From Nitrosomonas sp. Nm51 (GTDB lineage Bacteria; Pseudomonadota; Gammaproteobacteria; Burkholderiales; Nitrosomonadaceae), in assembly GCF_900111165.1 (NCBI RefSeq), contig NZ_FOGH01000003.1:1-64000 (forward strand): DNA of 64,000 nucleotides, in the 5' to 3' direction. The notes under the pieces are model-generated. The model worked only from the letters and a program-made list of their open reading frames with translations. It was not told where the DNA came from and did not search any database. Of the stretch, positions 35,653-45,150 are shown in pieces (position 1 is the first letter of the stretch; each line of letters opens with the position of its first letter). The position numbers and the translations under genes are program-made.

Positions 35653-37413
35653 TTACATCTTTTCCGGGGCGCTGACACCCAGTAATGTCAATCCATTTCT
35701 CAATACCTGCCGGATCGACGTAATTAACGCCAAGCGTGCTTCCATAAGTGAAACGTCTGATACCAGAAAATGCGTAGAATTATAGTAACTATGAAATTCA
35801 CCGGCCAGTTCTCTTAAATAGAAAGCAATCAAATGAGGAGAAAATTCCTGTGCCGCTGCAACAATGGTATCGGGAAAGTCGATCAGCCGTTGCAGCAATG
35901 TCAGCTCGAATGCATTGGCCAGCAGGTTTGTGTCTGCATCCGCCAGTGTTGCAATATCTCCATCCCATTGCTCCAGTACGCTGCAAATACGCGCATGGGC
36001 ATATTGAATATAATAAACCGGGTTTTCATTACTTTGCGATTTTGCCAGATCAAGATCGAAATCAAGGTGCTGATCGCTTTTGCGCATCACATAAAAAAAA
36101 CGTGCTGCATCGTTGCCGACTTCCTGGCGCAATTCCCGCAGCGTAACGAATTCACCCGACCGTGTTGACATGGATGCTTTTTTGCCATTCCTGTACAGCA
36201 CAGCAAACTGCACCAATGCAATTTTAAGCTTTTCCGCATCCAGCGCCAGCGCCTGCAATGCTGCTTTAACCCGTGGAATGTAACCGTGATGATCGGCTCC
36301 CCAGATATTGATAACGGTTTCAAAGCCGCGCTCAAATTTATTGAGATGATAGGCGATATCCGAAGCAAAGTAAGTGTACTGACCGTTTTCTCTCTGTACT
36401 ACGCGATCTTTTTCGTCACCGAATTCAGTGGAACGGAACCAGGCCGCGCCATCCTGGCGATAGAGGAATTTTTTTTCTTCGAGCATGTGCACGACATGTG
36501 CTACCAGACCGCTATCGAAGAGCGATTGCTCTGAAAACCAGATATCGAACGCCACGCCGAATTCCATCAAGTCATTACGGCAGTCGCCCAGTTGTTCTGT
36601 CAGCACGAAATTGTGAATATATGCATAATCCTGGCCTAAAATAGTCTTGGCGTTGGCGATGAGCCGGTCCAGCGATTGGTCGGTATCTATCGCGCTCTCG
36701 TGCGCTGATGCCGGAAAACCCTGCAGCAGCTTTTCCGGGTGATGGACGTACCGGTCAGCATGCGCTTCATGGATCAGCCGCGCCATAGCTTTAACATATT
36801 CGCCCCGATAAGCGTTTTCCGGAAATGGCACGTGAATATTATTTAACGCCAAATACCGCAGCCATGTGGAAACAGCCAGAATATCCATCTGGCGGCCGGC
36901 GTCGTTGACATAATACTCGCGTGTCACCGAAAAGCCGGCGGCAGACAGCATATTCGCCAGGCTTGCGCCAAACGCAGCGCCCCGTCCATGTCCGACATGG
37001 AGCGGTCCGGTCGGGTTCGCGGAAACAAACTCGACCTGTATGTTTCTGTTATTGCCGAAGTCGCTGGCGCCAAATGCGCTGCCCTGCTGCAGAACAGTAG
37101 AAAGACAGGCCTGTTTGGCGGTTGTTTTGATAAAAAAATTGATGAATCCCGCCCCGGCGACTTCCACTTTTTCCAGGTGTGGCGATGTCGGCAACGCTTC
37201 GATCAAAAGCGCGGCAATCTCACGCGGGTTTTTTCGCAGCGGTTTGGCCAGTTGCATGGCGAGATTGCAGGAATAATCGCCGTGTTCGGCCTGCCGGGTG
37301 CGTACTATTTCGATACCGGTCTGTATCTCATTGTCGGTTTTGACCTGCTCAACGGCATGAAGCATGAGTTGAAATAAATGGTCTTTGAAATTCAAAGGCG
37401 CTGAAGTATTCAT
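35653..37413 (-). CDS. argS: Arginyl-tRNA synthetase
   Basis: 586 residues from ATG 37413 (MNTSAPLNFKDHLFQLML). Class I signatures: HVGHGRG in SANPTGPLHVGHGRGAAF near residue 125, and the KMSK-equivalent MSTRSGEFVTL. The ArgS N-terminal additional domain (~1-90) and C-terminal DALR anticodon-binding domain (~465-586) are present. An in-frame ATG 16 codons upstream (37461) is less likely because it runs into the terminal repeat of the neighbouring element. Confidence 0.95.
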   Translation of the reverse strand: MNTSAPLNFKDHLFQLMLHAVEQVKTDNEIQTGIEIVRTRQAEHGDYSCNLAMQLAKPLRKNPREIAALLIEALPTSPHLEKVEVAGAGFINFFIKTTAKQACLSTVLQQGSAFGASDFGNNRNIQVEFVSANPTGPLHVGHGRGAAFGASLANMLSAAGFSVTREYYVNDAGRQMDILAVSTWLRYLALNNIHVPFPENAYRGEYVKAMARLIHEAHADRYVHHPEKLLQGFPASAHESAIDTDQSLDRLIANAKTILGQDYAYIHNFVLTEQLGDCRNDLMEFGVAFDIWFSEQSLFDSGLVAHVVHMLEEKKFLYRQDGAAWFRSTEFGDEKDRVVQRENGQYTYFASDIAYHLNKFERGFETVINIWGADHHGYIPRVKAALQALALDAEKLKIALVQFAVLYRNGKKASMSTRSGEFVTLRELRQEVGNDAARFFYVMRKSDQHLDFDLDLAKSQSNENPVYYIQYAHARICSVLEQWDGDIATLADADTNLLANAFELTLLQRLIDFPDTIVAAAQEFSPHLIAFYLRELAGEFHSYYNSTHFLVSDVSLMEARLALITSIRQVLRNGLTLLGVSAPEKM

Positions 37414-37445
37414 AACAGTGGAATAATTGTATTCCTTTACTTTTA

Positions 37446-37720
37446 TTGGGGGTATCGTCATGTGTTATGTGTAATTCTGTTTGTTTTTCGGACAAAGGGA
37501 TCACGTTTTTGTGCCGCGGGACATGCCAGAACATATTCAAGACGCGAAAACGACGATAATTTTGCTCGAAAAACAAACCCGAAGGGCGCGGCATATTTCT
37601 GCATCTGCTTGTTCGAAGCGCTTGAACATGGCTATGGCTATGTTCTGCACGCTTTTCACAAACATCCATCAAAAATCTGCACGCGCATAATTACGCATAA
37701 CACGTGACGATACCTCCCAA
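37446..37720. repeat. MITE-like element with ~30-bp terminal inverted repeats
   Basis: Left end (37446-37476) TTGGGGGTATCGTCATGTG.. and right end (37689-37720) match as inverted copies over about 30 bp with 4-5 differences, the core being GGTATCGTCAyGTGTTATGyGTAATT. They enclose ~210 bp without a credible reading frame, between argS and rlmB. The structure fits a non-autonomous derivative of an insertion sequence; its family could not be named. The left repeat runs to within ~33 bp of the argS start, so it may supply promoter sequence to argS. Confidence 0.7.
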
Positions 37721-37798
37721 GATTTAATCGGACGGATATTTTAATATATTCCGGCTTTAGTTGTCTGCGTCAGCGCAGGGATTTGTTTTTATAGAAAT

Positions 37799-38554
37799 TC
37801 AATCCGTCCCGGCTGTTGTCTTTGAATGCTGACGTAACGTTTCAAACAGGCAGATGCCAGCGCTGACCGATACGTTTAGACTCTCAACGCCGCCTTGCAT
37901 GGGAATGCGCACCAGCTGGTCGCAGGTTTCGCGTGTCAGCCGTCGCATTCCTTTTTCTTCAGACCCGAAAACCCAGGCAACCGAGTCATGGATATGAAAA
38001 TCATTCAAATCATGTTCGGCATTATCCGCCGTACCGACAAGCCAGATATCGCGCGCTTTGATCTGCCGCATTGTACGCGCCAGATTGGTGACGGCTATAT
38101 ACGGTACGGTTTCCGCAGCGCCGCTGGATACCTGGTATACAGCAGCAGTCAATCCGACTGCACGGTCTTTCGGCGCGATCACAGCATGCACGCCAAATGC
38201 GTCTGCTACCCGCAGGCATGCACCCAGATTATGCGGGTCCTGTATGCCGTCCAGTATCAACAGCCTGGCCGGTCCGGTCAATGCATCCAGGATATCATCG
38301 ATACTGGATGCTAATGCTGCCTGATCGATCATGGCCGCCACACTTTGGTGCCGCCTTCCGCCCGCCATTTTTTCGAGTCTATCGCGTTCGCAGAAAATCA
38401 ACCGTACTTGCCGGGATTCGGCCAGCGACGTCAGGTTGCGGGTACGCTGATCGCTGCGTCCGGCGTCAATATAGATTTCCCGGATGCTGTCGGGGCGCTG
38501 CCTTAACCGGCTGACAACGGCATGAAATCCAAAAATCAAGCGTGTGGCCGCCAT
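37799..38554 (-). CDS. rlmB: 23S rRNA (guanosine-2'-O-)-methyltransferase RlmB
   Basis: 251 residues of the SpoU/TrmH family: substrate-binding N-terminal domain (IFGFHAVVSRLRQRPDSI), then the knotted methyltransferase with LILDGIQDPHNLGACLRVADAF, WVFGSEEKGMRRLTRETCD and IPMQGGVESLNVSVSAGICLFE. It methylates G2251 of 23S rRNA. It lies 62 bp after rnr, the usual arrangement. Confidence 0.95.
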   Translation of the reverse strand: MAATRLIFGFHAVVSRLRQRPDSIREIYIDAGRSDQRTRNLTSLAESRQVRLIFCERDRLEKMAGGRRHQSVAAMIDQAALASSIDDILDALTGPARLLILDGIQDPHNLGACLRVADAFGVHAVIAPKDRAVGLTAAVYQVSSGAAETVPYIAVTNLARTMRQIKARDIWLVGTADNAEHDLNDFHIHDSVAWVFGSEEKGMRRLTRETCDQLVRIPMQGGVESLNVSVSAGICLFETLRQHSKTTAGTD

Positions 38555-38616
38555 TTTTCTATACTGAATGCTGTTTCAATCATGAAAAAGTTTAATGTCT
38601 GATGCAAGCGATAATC

Positions 38617-40833
38617 TTATCGTTTTTTTTGCTTCGGTTTACTTTTTTTCGGCGGCGTGCTTTTTTGGGATTCACTCAGGATGAAATCAATTTTGCTGGT
38701 TTCCAGATCAACCCGCACCAGTTTGACACTCAGACGGTCGCCGATACGAAATTGCCTGCCGGTGCGTTCACCCAATAAGCAATGCCGGGCGGGGTCAAAA
38801 TGAAAGTAGTCACTGGGCAATTCGGAGATGTGAATGAGGCCTTCCACGTATATCGTTTCAAGTGCCACGAATAATCCAAAACCGGTGACGCTGCTGATAA
38901 TTGCGTCGAAACATTCGTTGATCTTGTCCTGCATGAAAAAACATTTCAACCAGGTTTCCACGTCCCGCGTGGCCTCATCGGCGCGCCGTTCCGTTTGTGA
39001 ACAGTGACCTCCCAATACATGCCAGTCGCCGGGCATGTATTGTTCGCCGCGCAGTACTGCTTTGATTGCGCGGTGTGTCAGTAAGTCCGGATAACGCCGG
39101 ATAGGCGAAGTAAAATGTGCATAGGCGTCGTAAGCCAGGCCGAAATGACCGCAGTTATCAGGACTGTATTGCGCCTGCGGTAACGAGCGCAACATGACGG
39201 TTTGCAGCAGATGTTTGTCTGGTCTGTTTTTTATTTTGTTTAGTGTTCTCGCATAATCGCTGGCCTTTGGCTTATTCTTGCCCCCAAGCTGCACGCCGAC
39301 TTCCTTGAGAAAGTGACGGAGCGCTTCCAGTTTGTCGGCTGCGGGCGTTTCGTGCGTGCGGAACAGGACGGGGTGTTCATGCTGTTGTAAAAAATCGGCA
39401 GCGCATACATTGGCTGCAAGCATGCATTCCTCAATTAAACGATGGGCATCGTTGCGCTGTACCGGCTCAATTTTTTCAATTTTGCCCTGATCATTAAAAA
39501 ACATTTGCGTCTCGGTGGTTTCAAAATCAATGGCGCCACGTTTTTTACGCGTTTTCAGTAACACTTTGAACAAGGCGTGCAGGTTTTTCAGATCGGGCAT
39601 TAGTTTCGCATGCCGTTTAGCCTCCTTGCTTGTAGGAGCGGCCAGCATGGCCGCGACCTGGGTATAGGTCAGGCGCGCATGCGAACGCATCAATGCCGGA
39701 TAAAACACATAATGCTGTCGTTCGCCCTGGGCATCAAAACGGATTTCACACGTCATGCATAAACGGTTCAGCTTAGGGTTTAGCGAGCAGAGTCCATTCG
39801 ACAGCACTTCGGGGAGCATGGGAATTACCCGCAATGGAAAATAGACAGAATTGCCCCGGCTAAACGCTTCCTTGTCAAATGCGTCGCCAGGATGCACATA
39901 TTGTGAAACATCTGCAATCGCAACGTATAAGACAAACCCGTCATCATCACATGCGCAATAGACCGCATCATCGAAATCGCGCGCGGTTTCGCCGTCAATT
40001 GTAACCAAGGGCAAATGACGCAAATCACGGCGCTCTGAATGATCCTTTTGCAGCACCCGTGCTGGCAGTTTGGCTGACAGCTTTTCAATTTCGGCCGGAA
40101 AAATATGCGGCAGGTCATGTTTGCGTAATGCGATCTCGATTTCCATGCCGGGATCGATATAATCGCCAAGAATTTCAACAATACGTCCAATCGGCTGTGC
40201 GTGTTTGCTGGGCTGTTGAATAATTTCAACGATGACAACCTGGCCTGCGCTGGCGTTGAATGAAGAATCGCCCGGAATCAGAATATCCTGATTGATGCGT
40301 TTGTTTTCCGCCACAACATACAGTATGCCGTGATCCATATGCAGCCGCCCGACCAGTTGATGGTTGACCCGTTCAAGCACTTCGACGATGACTGCTTCGC
40401 GCCTGCCGCGCCGGTCAAGACCTGCTTCCCGGACAAGGACATGATCGCCATGCAGCACCTTATGCATTTCCTTGGCCGGTAAAAACAAATCAGTACTGTC
40501 GTTATCGGGAATCAGAAAGCCGTAACCGTCTGCATGACCCTGTACCGATCCCTTGATCAAATCCAGCTTTTCCATGACGCAAAGATCGCCTTTGCGGTTT
40601 TTAAAGATTTGTCCCTCACGTAACATTGCTGTCAGTCTGCGTGCGAAAGCATCCTGCTCATGACGTTTGATTCCCAGTAGTTTTTGCAGTTGCTGTTCGG
40701 TTGCCGGAATGCCGGTTTGTTTCAGTATTTGCAGAATGAACTCCCGGCTGGGCAGGGGATAAGCGTAACGCGTTTTTTCGCGCTCAAGATAAGGATCCTG
40801 CTTTCTTAGCTTGCGCTGTTCTTTGATTGACAA
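38617..40833 (-). CDS. rnr: Ribonuclease R
   Basis: 738 residues. Cold-shock domains near 75-190, the RNB catalytic domain with VTIDGETARDFDDAVYC (metal-binding Asp residues) near residue 270, an S1 domain near 635-720, and a Lys-rich tail (KKSKPKQKKR). It is a 3'-5' exoribonuclease able to degrade structured RNA. First gene of an rnr-rlmB unit, divergent from tRNA-Leu. Confidence 0.95.
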   Translation of the reverse strand: MSIKEQRKLRKQDPYLEREKTRYAYPLPSREFILQILKQTGIPATEQQLQKLLGIKRHEQDAFARRLTAMLREGQIFKNRKGDLCVMEKLDLIKGSVQGHADGYGFLIPDNDSTDLFLPAKEMHKVLHGDHVLVREAGLDRRGRREAVIVEVLERVNHQLVGRLHMDHGILYVVAENKRINQDILIPGDSSFNASAGQVVIVEIIQQPSKHAQPIGRIVEILGDYIDPGMEIEIALRKHDLPHIFPAEIEKLSAKLPARVLQKDHSERRDLRHLPLVTIDGETARDFDDAVYCACDDDGFVLYVAIADVSQYVHPGDAFDKEAFSRGNSVYFPLRVIPMLPEVLSNGLCSLNPKLNRLCMTCEIRFDAQGERQHYVFYPALMRSHARLTYTQVAAMLAAPTSKEAKRHAKLMPDLKNLHALFKVLLKTRKKRGAIDFETTETQMFFNDQGKIEKIEPVQRNDAHRLIEECMLAANVCAADFLQQHEHPVLFRTHETPAADKLEALRHFLKEVGVQLGGKNKPKASDYARTLNKIKNRPDKHLLQTVMLRSLPQAQYSPDNCGHFGLAYDAYAHFTSPIRRYPDLLTHRAIKAVLRGEQYMPGDWHVLGGHCSQTERRADEATRDVETWLKCFFMQDKINECFDAIISSVTGFGLFVALETIYVEGLIHISELPSDYFHFDPARHCLLGERTGRQFRIGDRLSVKLVRVDLETSKIDFILSESQKSTPPKKSKPKQKKR

Positions 40834-40855
40834 AATAGTGGTTTCCTATAGAATG

Positions 40856-40884
40856 TTGCACTCTTTTTGGCCTGAAAATAATAA
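40856..40884 (+). promoter_or_regulatory. Promoter of tRNA-Leu
   Basis: TTGCAC (40856-40861), a 17-bp spacer and TAATAA (40879-40884) lie just before the tRNA, a good sigma-70 match. The gap of ~11 bp to the mature 5' end implies a very short leader. Confidence 0.55.
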
Positions 40885-40895
40885 TATCCGAAGTT

Positions 40896-40980
40896 GCCCA
40901 GATGGCGGAATTGGTAGACGCGCATGGTTCAGGTCCATGTTCCTTCGGGTGTGGAGGTTCGAGTCCTCTTCTGGGCACCA
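40896..40980 (+). tRNA. tRNA-Leu(CAG)
   Basis: 85 nt. Acceptor GCCCAGA/TCTGGGC, D arm with GGCGGAATTGGTAGACGCG, anticodon stem CATGG/CCATG with loop TTCAGGT (anticodon CAG), class II variable arm TTCCTTCGGGTG, T arm GGAGGTTCGAGTCCTCTT and encoded ACCA. Confidence 0.97.
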
Positions 40981-41536
40981 GTCAAACAAAATCCAGATAA
41001 AAACGGATTGTTCCACACGTCTCCTGTCTTTTATTTAATCAGGTGGCTAAAAAACATTTGCGTTGTTGATAACGCTAAAAGCTGTTTGCTGCCTGTCATG
41101 ACCAGATTGATGGAATACTGGCGGTGTAAATTTAAGTATTATGTGCATGCTTGGATAATTACTGTGCATTGAACGCGCTGACAACAGATCAAAGAATATA
41201 GTATAAAGGGATACTATAACCAAGTCAGGCATGTTTGCACATTGTTGGGATCTTGTTGGGATATATATATCGATTTTATAATGTATGGATGGATGCATGA
41301 ACGATCACGTTCTTCCGGAACATGTTTAAAAAGTGGTAGTGTGTTGCAGGAAGCTATCTATAAATTTATAGCAAAATTCGGTTATGATAAGAATAACGCA
41401 AAGTTTTCACGTGCCAGAAGTGCCAGAACAAATGCTGGCGCATGAAAACCTTCGTTGGGTGTTAGTACAACAACGTCACTAGAGCCAGGTGAATGTGTGT
41501 TTGCTGACTTGAATTTAACTTTAGGAGGAAATTAGT
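40981..41536. other. Upstream region of nitrosocyanin gene
   Basis: 556 bp with no credible gene on either strand. A short tandem repeat (TTGTTGGGATC then TTGTTGGGATA) occurs near 41244-41264. The region is A/T-rich and most likely holds the promoter of the highly expressed nitrosocyanin gene, but no clear -35/-10 pair could be assigned. Confidence 0.45.
41523..41528 (+). promoter_or_regulatory. Strong ribosome-binding site of nitrosocyanin
   Basis: AGGAGG, a perfect match to the anti-Shine-Dalgarno, 8 bp before ATG 41537. It is the strongest such site noticed in the window and fits a highly expressed periplasmic protein. Confidence 0.8.
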
Positions 41537-41956
41537 ATGATGAAATTAACTAGGATCGTTTGTATAAGCTTTGCTTTCGCGCTTTTGGCGGCAGCTGGTG
41601 CCGTACAGGCTGGCGAGGCAAAAACGTTTAAAATCATTATGAATGCTTACGATACCGATATTCCTGAACTAAATGTCGAAGGCGTGACGGTAAAAAACAT
41701 CCGGGCGTTTAATGTACTGAATGAACCTGAAGCAATCGCCGTGCACAAAGGTTCGAAAGTAAAAATCACGATTGAAAACAAATCGCCGATCAGCGAAGGT
41801 TTCTCAATTGATGAATATGGCATTCAGGAAGTAATCAAGGCTGGCGAAACCAAAACGGTTTCTTTCACAGCCGATAAGGCGGGCGCCTTTACCATCTGGT
41901 GTCAGCTTCATCCTAAAAATATCCACCTGCCAGGCACGTTAAACGTTATAGACTAA
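41537..41956 (+). CDS. ncyA: Nitrosocyanin (red copper protein)
   Basis: 139 residues with a signal peptide (cleavage after VQA, residue 25) and a cupredoxin domain. The mononuclear copper ligands known for Nitrosomonas europaea nitrosocyanin are all present with the same spacing: Glu87 in SPISEGF, Cys122, His125 and His130 in [13 protein letters not shown]. The blocks [19 protein letters not shown] and [16 protein letters not shown] are nearly invariant in the family. The protein is periplasmic, found only in ammonia oxidisers, and its exact role in nitrification is unresolved. Single-gene transcript with terminator at 42011. Confidence 0.97.
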   Translation: MMKLTRIVCISFAFALLAAAGAVQAGEAKTFKIIMNAYDTDIPELNVEGVTVKNIRAFNVLNEPEAIAVHKGSKVKITIENKSPISEGFSIDEYGIQEVIKAGETKTVSFTADKAGAFTIWCQLHPKNIHLPGTLNVID

Positions 41957-42010
41957 CGCAGCCAGGGTCTGTGCAGTAATACAGGCACAGACAACAATAT
42001 TGTTATGTTG

Positions 42011-42036
42011 AAACGGCCGGTTGAATCCGGCCGTTT
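42011..42036 (+). terminator. Hairpin terminator of nitrosocyanin
   Basis: AAACGGCCGG..CCGGCCGTTT, a perfect 10-bp stem with 6-nt loop, 55 bp after the stop codon. The T-run is short (TTTCATCT). Confidence 0.6.
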
Positions 42037-42296
42037 CATCTCCGTTAATTTCCATTGTTAAGAATGGATGCTGCCAGGCAAGCCGCTTTCTTGTTTTTCG
42101 CCTGTTCTTTCCCTTTATCCGGATTTTAGTGGGTTTGTTTATCACTACTCCTCACGGGACAGTATGCACCTTGTCCGCAGCGGTCTGATATCGGATGTAG
42201 TGGATGCAAACGTGTTATCAGCGACGGGCACAGCTAAACAATAAAGAATCGATATGTATTTCGATTAGCAGCGCCTGTTCAGTAGGTTTGCCGTAT

Positions 42297-42318
42297 CCGT
42301 CAATTCACGGATTGACGG
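42297..42318 (-). terminator. Hairpin just downstream of pyk
   Basis: CCGTCAAT..ATTGACGG, an 8-bp stem with 6-nt loop directly after the pyk stop on the minus strand. It lacks a T-run, so termination may need Rho. Confidence 0.35.
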
Positions 42319-42320
42319 CT

Positions 42321-43763
42321 TTACACTTTCATTACGCGAATAAGATCTGTACCACCAACCTGGTGCTGGTGGGTGCCTGCGGTCACGATAACGACATCTC
42401 CCGGTTTGACGTAACCAAGTTCCTTGGCCCGTCTTACGGCGAATTCAAGTTTGACGCTATCGTCACTGCCCTCTTCGCAGAGTAACGGCATCACGCCCCA
42501 GTTCATGGATAAGCGCCGTGCCACAAGTTGTGAATAAGTTACCGCTACAATCGGACAATCCGGACGGTTTTTGGAAATTAGCCGGGATGTGAAGCCGGTT
42601 TCTGTCAAACTGAAGATGGCAACCGCTTTGAGCTTTTCCGCCATGTTAACCGCCGACTGGCTGACTACTTCGGGAATGATATTCACCGGATCCATGCGGA
42701 TTTTCTGTAAGTAACCGTATTCGTTCAGCGATGCTTCCGCCCGTTGTGCGAGAATAGACATGGTGTGCACTGCTTCTACCGGGAATTTGCCTATCGCGGT
42801 TTCTCCCGAGAGCATGACCGCCGATGTGCCGTCAAGTATCGCGTTGGCCACGTCACTGGCCTCGGCGCGGGTGGGCTTGGGATTACGTTCCATGGATGCG
42901 AGCATCTCGGTAGCGGTAATCACCGGCTTGCCGTTCATTACCGTGATGCGGATGATTTTTTTCTGGAATCCCGGTACTTCCGCTAATGGCAGCTCGACGC
43001 CGAGGTCACCGCGCGCCACCATCACCCCGTCTGCTGCTTTCACGATTTCCTCAAGGTGTTTGATGCCGGCTTTATTTTCGATTTTGGCAATGATTGGAAT
43101 ACAATTTTTTGTCTCTAGAAAAATATCCCGGATACGGTGGATATCTTCTGCGCTTTGTACAAAAGATGCGGCCAGATAGTCCACGCCATTGTCTGCGGCA
43201 AAGCTGACTTCCCGGACAATGCCATCCCTGAATTCAGGACTCACCGCATTGACTGCCAACTCGGTATCAGGCAGGTTGACGCTCTTGTTTTCCTTCAAGA
43301 CACCGCCATGGACGACCTGGCAGATAATTTCGTTATTTGTGATCGAAGTGACTTCCAGCTCGATAGCGCCGTCATCAATCAGGACCGGAGTGCCAGACTT
43401 TACTTCACTCGGCAGGTTTTTGTAGGTCACGGAAACACCGTCCACGGAGCCGATGCGCCCGTCCGTAAATAGGGTAAACTTCGCGCCGCGCACCAGTTCT
43501 ACCTGGCTGTCACGCAATTTGCCGGTGCGAATTTCGATTCCGCGAGTATCGGCCATTATCGCCAGTTGCACGCCCATTGCATTGGCCGTATCGCGGATCC
43601 AGTCCAGCCGGATCTGGTGTTCCTCGATGGTGCCATGGGACAGATTCAAACGGGCGACATTCATTCCCGCAGCGATCATCTTTCTCAAAATATCGGGCGA
43701 ATCGCTGGCAGGACCGATAGTGGCAACAATCTTGGTTTTGCGCAGGCTGTTCAGATTATTCAT
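42321..43763 (-). CDS. pyk: Pyruvate kinase
   Basis: 480 residues. TKIVATIGPASDSPDILRKM at the start, MNVARLNLSHGT (potassium/ADP site), the catalytic signature IIAKIENKAGIKHLEE (Lys/Glu) and MVARGDLGVELPL are intact; the C-terminal allosteric domain (~345-480) is complete. It makes pyruvate and ATP from phosphoenolpyruvate. Confidence 0.96.
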   Translation of the reverse strand: MNNLNSLRKTKIVATIGPASDSPDILRKMIAAGMNVARLNLSHGTIEEHQIRLDWIRDTANAMGVQLAIMADTRGIEIRTGKLRDSQVELVRGAKFTLFTDGRIGSVDGVSVTYKNLPSEVKSGTPVLIDDGAIELEVTSITNNEIICQVVHGGVLKENKSVNLPDTELAVNAVSPEFRDGIVREVSFAADNGVDYLAASFVQSAEDIHRIRDIFLETKNCIPIIAKIENKAGIKHLEEIVKAADGVMVARGDLGVELPLAEVPGFQKKIIRITVMNGKPVITATEMLASMERNPKPTRAEASDVANAILDGTSAVMLSGETAIGKFPVEAVHTMSILAQRAEASLNEYGYLQKIRMDPVNIIPEVVSQSAVNMAEKLKAVAIFSLTETGFTSRLISKNRPDCPIVAVTYSQLVARRLSMNWGVMPLLCEEGSDDSVKLEFAVRRAKELGYVKPGDVVIVTAGTHQHQVGGTDLIRVMKV

Positions 43764-44075
43764 TGAGTCATGTTTCAGAACGTTACACTTGTCATAAGAT
43801 ACACTATAGCCTGGTGACGCTGTTGATTATAAATTGATTATGGTTAGGTTGATTTGATTAGAAGTCTTCGGATATGTTTGGCCGGGTGTTGAGCGTGCAG
43901 TTGTAATGGCATGGAATTGACCGGTTTTGCGGCGAGAAGATACGGCAGAGTGTTTTGAATTTTTTAAAAAAAGCGATGGATTATCGGTGTAATATGCCGG
44001 TGAATCCATGATAGGCAAATTTACCGTATTGTATTGATTTTACTAAAAACAACCACCGTATGATGATCGGTGTAT

Positions 44076-44222
44076 ATTGACAAGGCCATTCAATTTGTAG
44101 TTAGTGGTTAATCCTATTAATTTCTGACTTTGCCGCTATTCCCTTTTCTGGCAATGTTGTATTGCAAAGCTTACTTAATTTTACTGGTGCCGGTTTAAGA
44201 CCCCTTTGCAGGGGTGCTTTTT
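44076..44222 (+). ncRNA. Possible small RNA ending in an orphan terminator
   Basis: A TTGACA hexamer near 44076 is followed ~120 bp on by a GC hairpin (ACCCC TTTGCA GGGGT, 44200-44215) with GCTTTTTG, whose T-run is on the + strand. No + strand gene precedes it, since pyk points the other way. A short untranslated transcript would explain it, but the -10 box is poor. Confidence 0.25.
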
Positions 44223-44238
44223 GCCATGTTGATTTGAT

Positions 44239-44388
44239 TTAGTCCACTTCATTACGGCCTTCAACAGGCGCGCCTTCATGCGTTGTGCCATAGCTATCAG
44301 TGTTTTCAGGACCCGGAGGCGCCGACGGTCCACCACAGGCAATTAAAACAAATGATAATAGTACTGCAAAAAATAATGTGAATTTCAT
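44239..44388 (-). CDS. Tiny lipoprotein with DSYG motif (copy A)
   Basis: 49 residues: MKFTLFFAVLLSFVLIAC is a lipoprotein signal peptide with lipobox LIAC (Cys18), followed by GGPSAPPGPENTDSYGTTHE and an acidic end. The start has an AAAGG site 9 bp upstream. The protein is paralogous to the 47-residue lipoprotein at 62449-62592: both have Cys, then PSAP, Pro/Asn-rich spacer and DSYGxT. Predicted to be a membrane-anchored periplasmic peptide. Function unknown. Two related copies 18 kb apart and a shared motif argue that it is a real gene. Confidence 0.7.
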   Translation of the reverse strand: MKFTLFFAVLLSFVLIACGGPSAPPGPENTDSYGTTHEGAPVEGRNEVD

Positions 44389-45150
44389 AATTAAAAACCT
44401 TTGTTAAAAAAATTGCTTAATCTTAATAAGCGCTGTCAGTATACCTTCAAATACACTATGTGGCCATACCATATGGAATGAGGTAAATTGTAGTCTCCGA
44501 TATTGTCGGCAATTATTTTATCCGTATCGTTAGGGGTGTTAACAAATAGTGAATTATTTCTGTTGTTCCTGAAATTGTGCCGGGCAAGGCATGAGAAGCG
44601 CCGTTTGGCTATTCCAGATGAGCGACGAATAACGCAGTATGGCACCATTTCAGGAATAACCCATAGAGCTGGGCCCATTTTAGCCTTCCGCTGCGTTATC
44701 ATGCGCTCATGTGGCTCGACTACGCCACGCTCACGCTGCCTTGCTGAGGGCCAAAACGGGTATCGGCAGTAACAGTTCGCTAATTGTTAACCCTCCAGGT
44801 GCGAGCGACAAACGGGTGACCCTTTCACGCTCCTGTCAATTCGCTTCACCACTGAGCCAGCATTTATCTTTAGGCGCATTTCGCCTGAAGCCCCAAACCG
44901 CGGCATGACCTCTGGTTTTTTGTATGCTTACCGAACCGGAATGCAGTCATTTTTCGATCGGTTATCACCGTGTTTGACAATCGGGGTAGTTTTCAGTACA
45001 TTGAGTCCGCTGGAAAAGGGTTTTTTCCTGTAGTTACTTCAGCAACATTCTGCTGGAAGAAGCTGCCCGGGTATGGTGTAATTATCGCACCTGTACCATG
45101 GCGAAAATGTGAAGGCCAGGCCGCGAAGATATCGTTGTACGCCGGTCACC
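44389..45150. other. Non-coding accessory stretch with decayed sequence
   Basis: About 760 bp without a credible intact gene. It includes an imperfect inverted repeat (arms 44620-44637 and 44691-44708, GAGCG..ATAACGCAG type) that resembles a REP-like palindrome. Several open frames of 60-90 codons exist, but none has family-like sequence. Confidence 0.45.
44620..44708. repeat. REP-like imperfect palindrome
   Basis: GAGCGACGAATAACGCAG at 44620-44637 and CTGCGTTATCATGCGCTC at 44691-44708 are inverted copies matching at 14 of 18 positions, separated by 53 bp. Confidence 0.45.

Noticed and set aside
37462-37707. Open frames inside the MITE-like element
   Set aside because: They begin or end in the terminal repeats and resemble no transposase in any frame.
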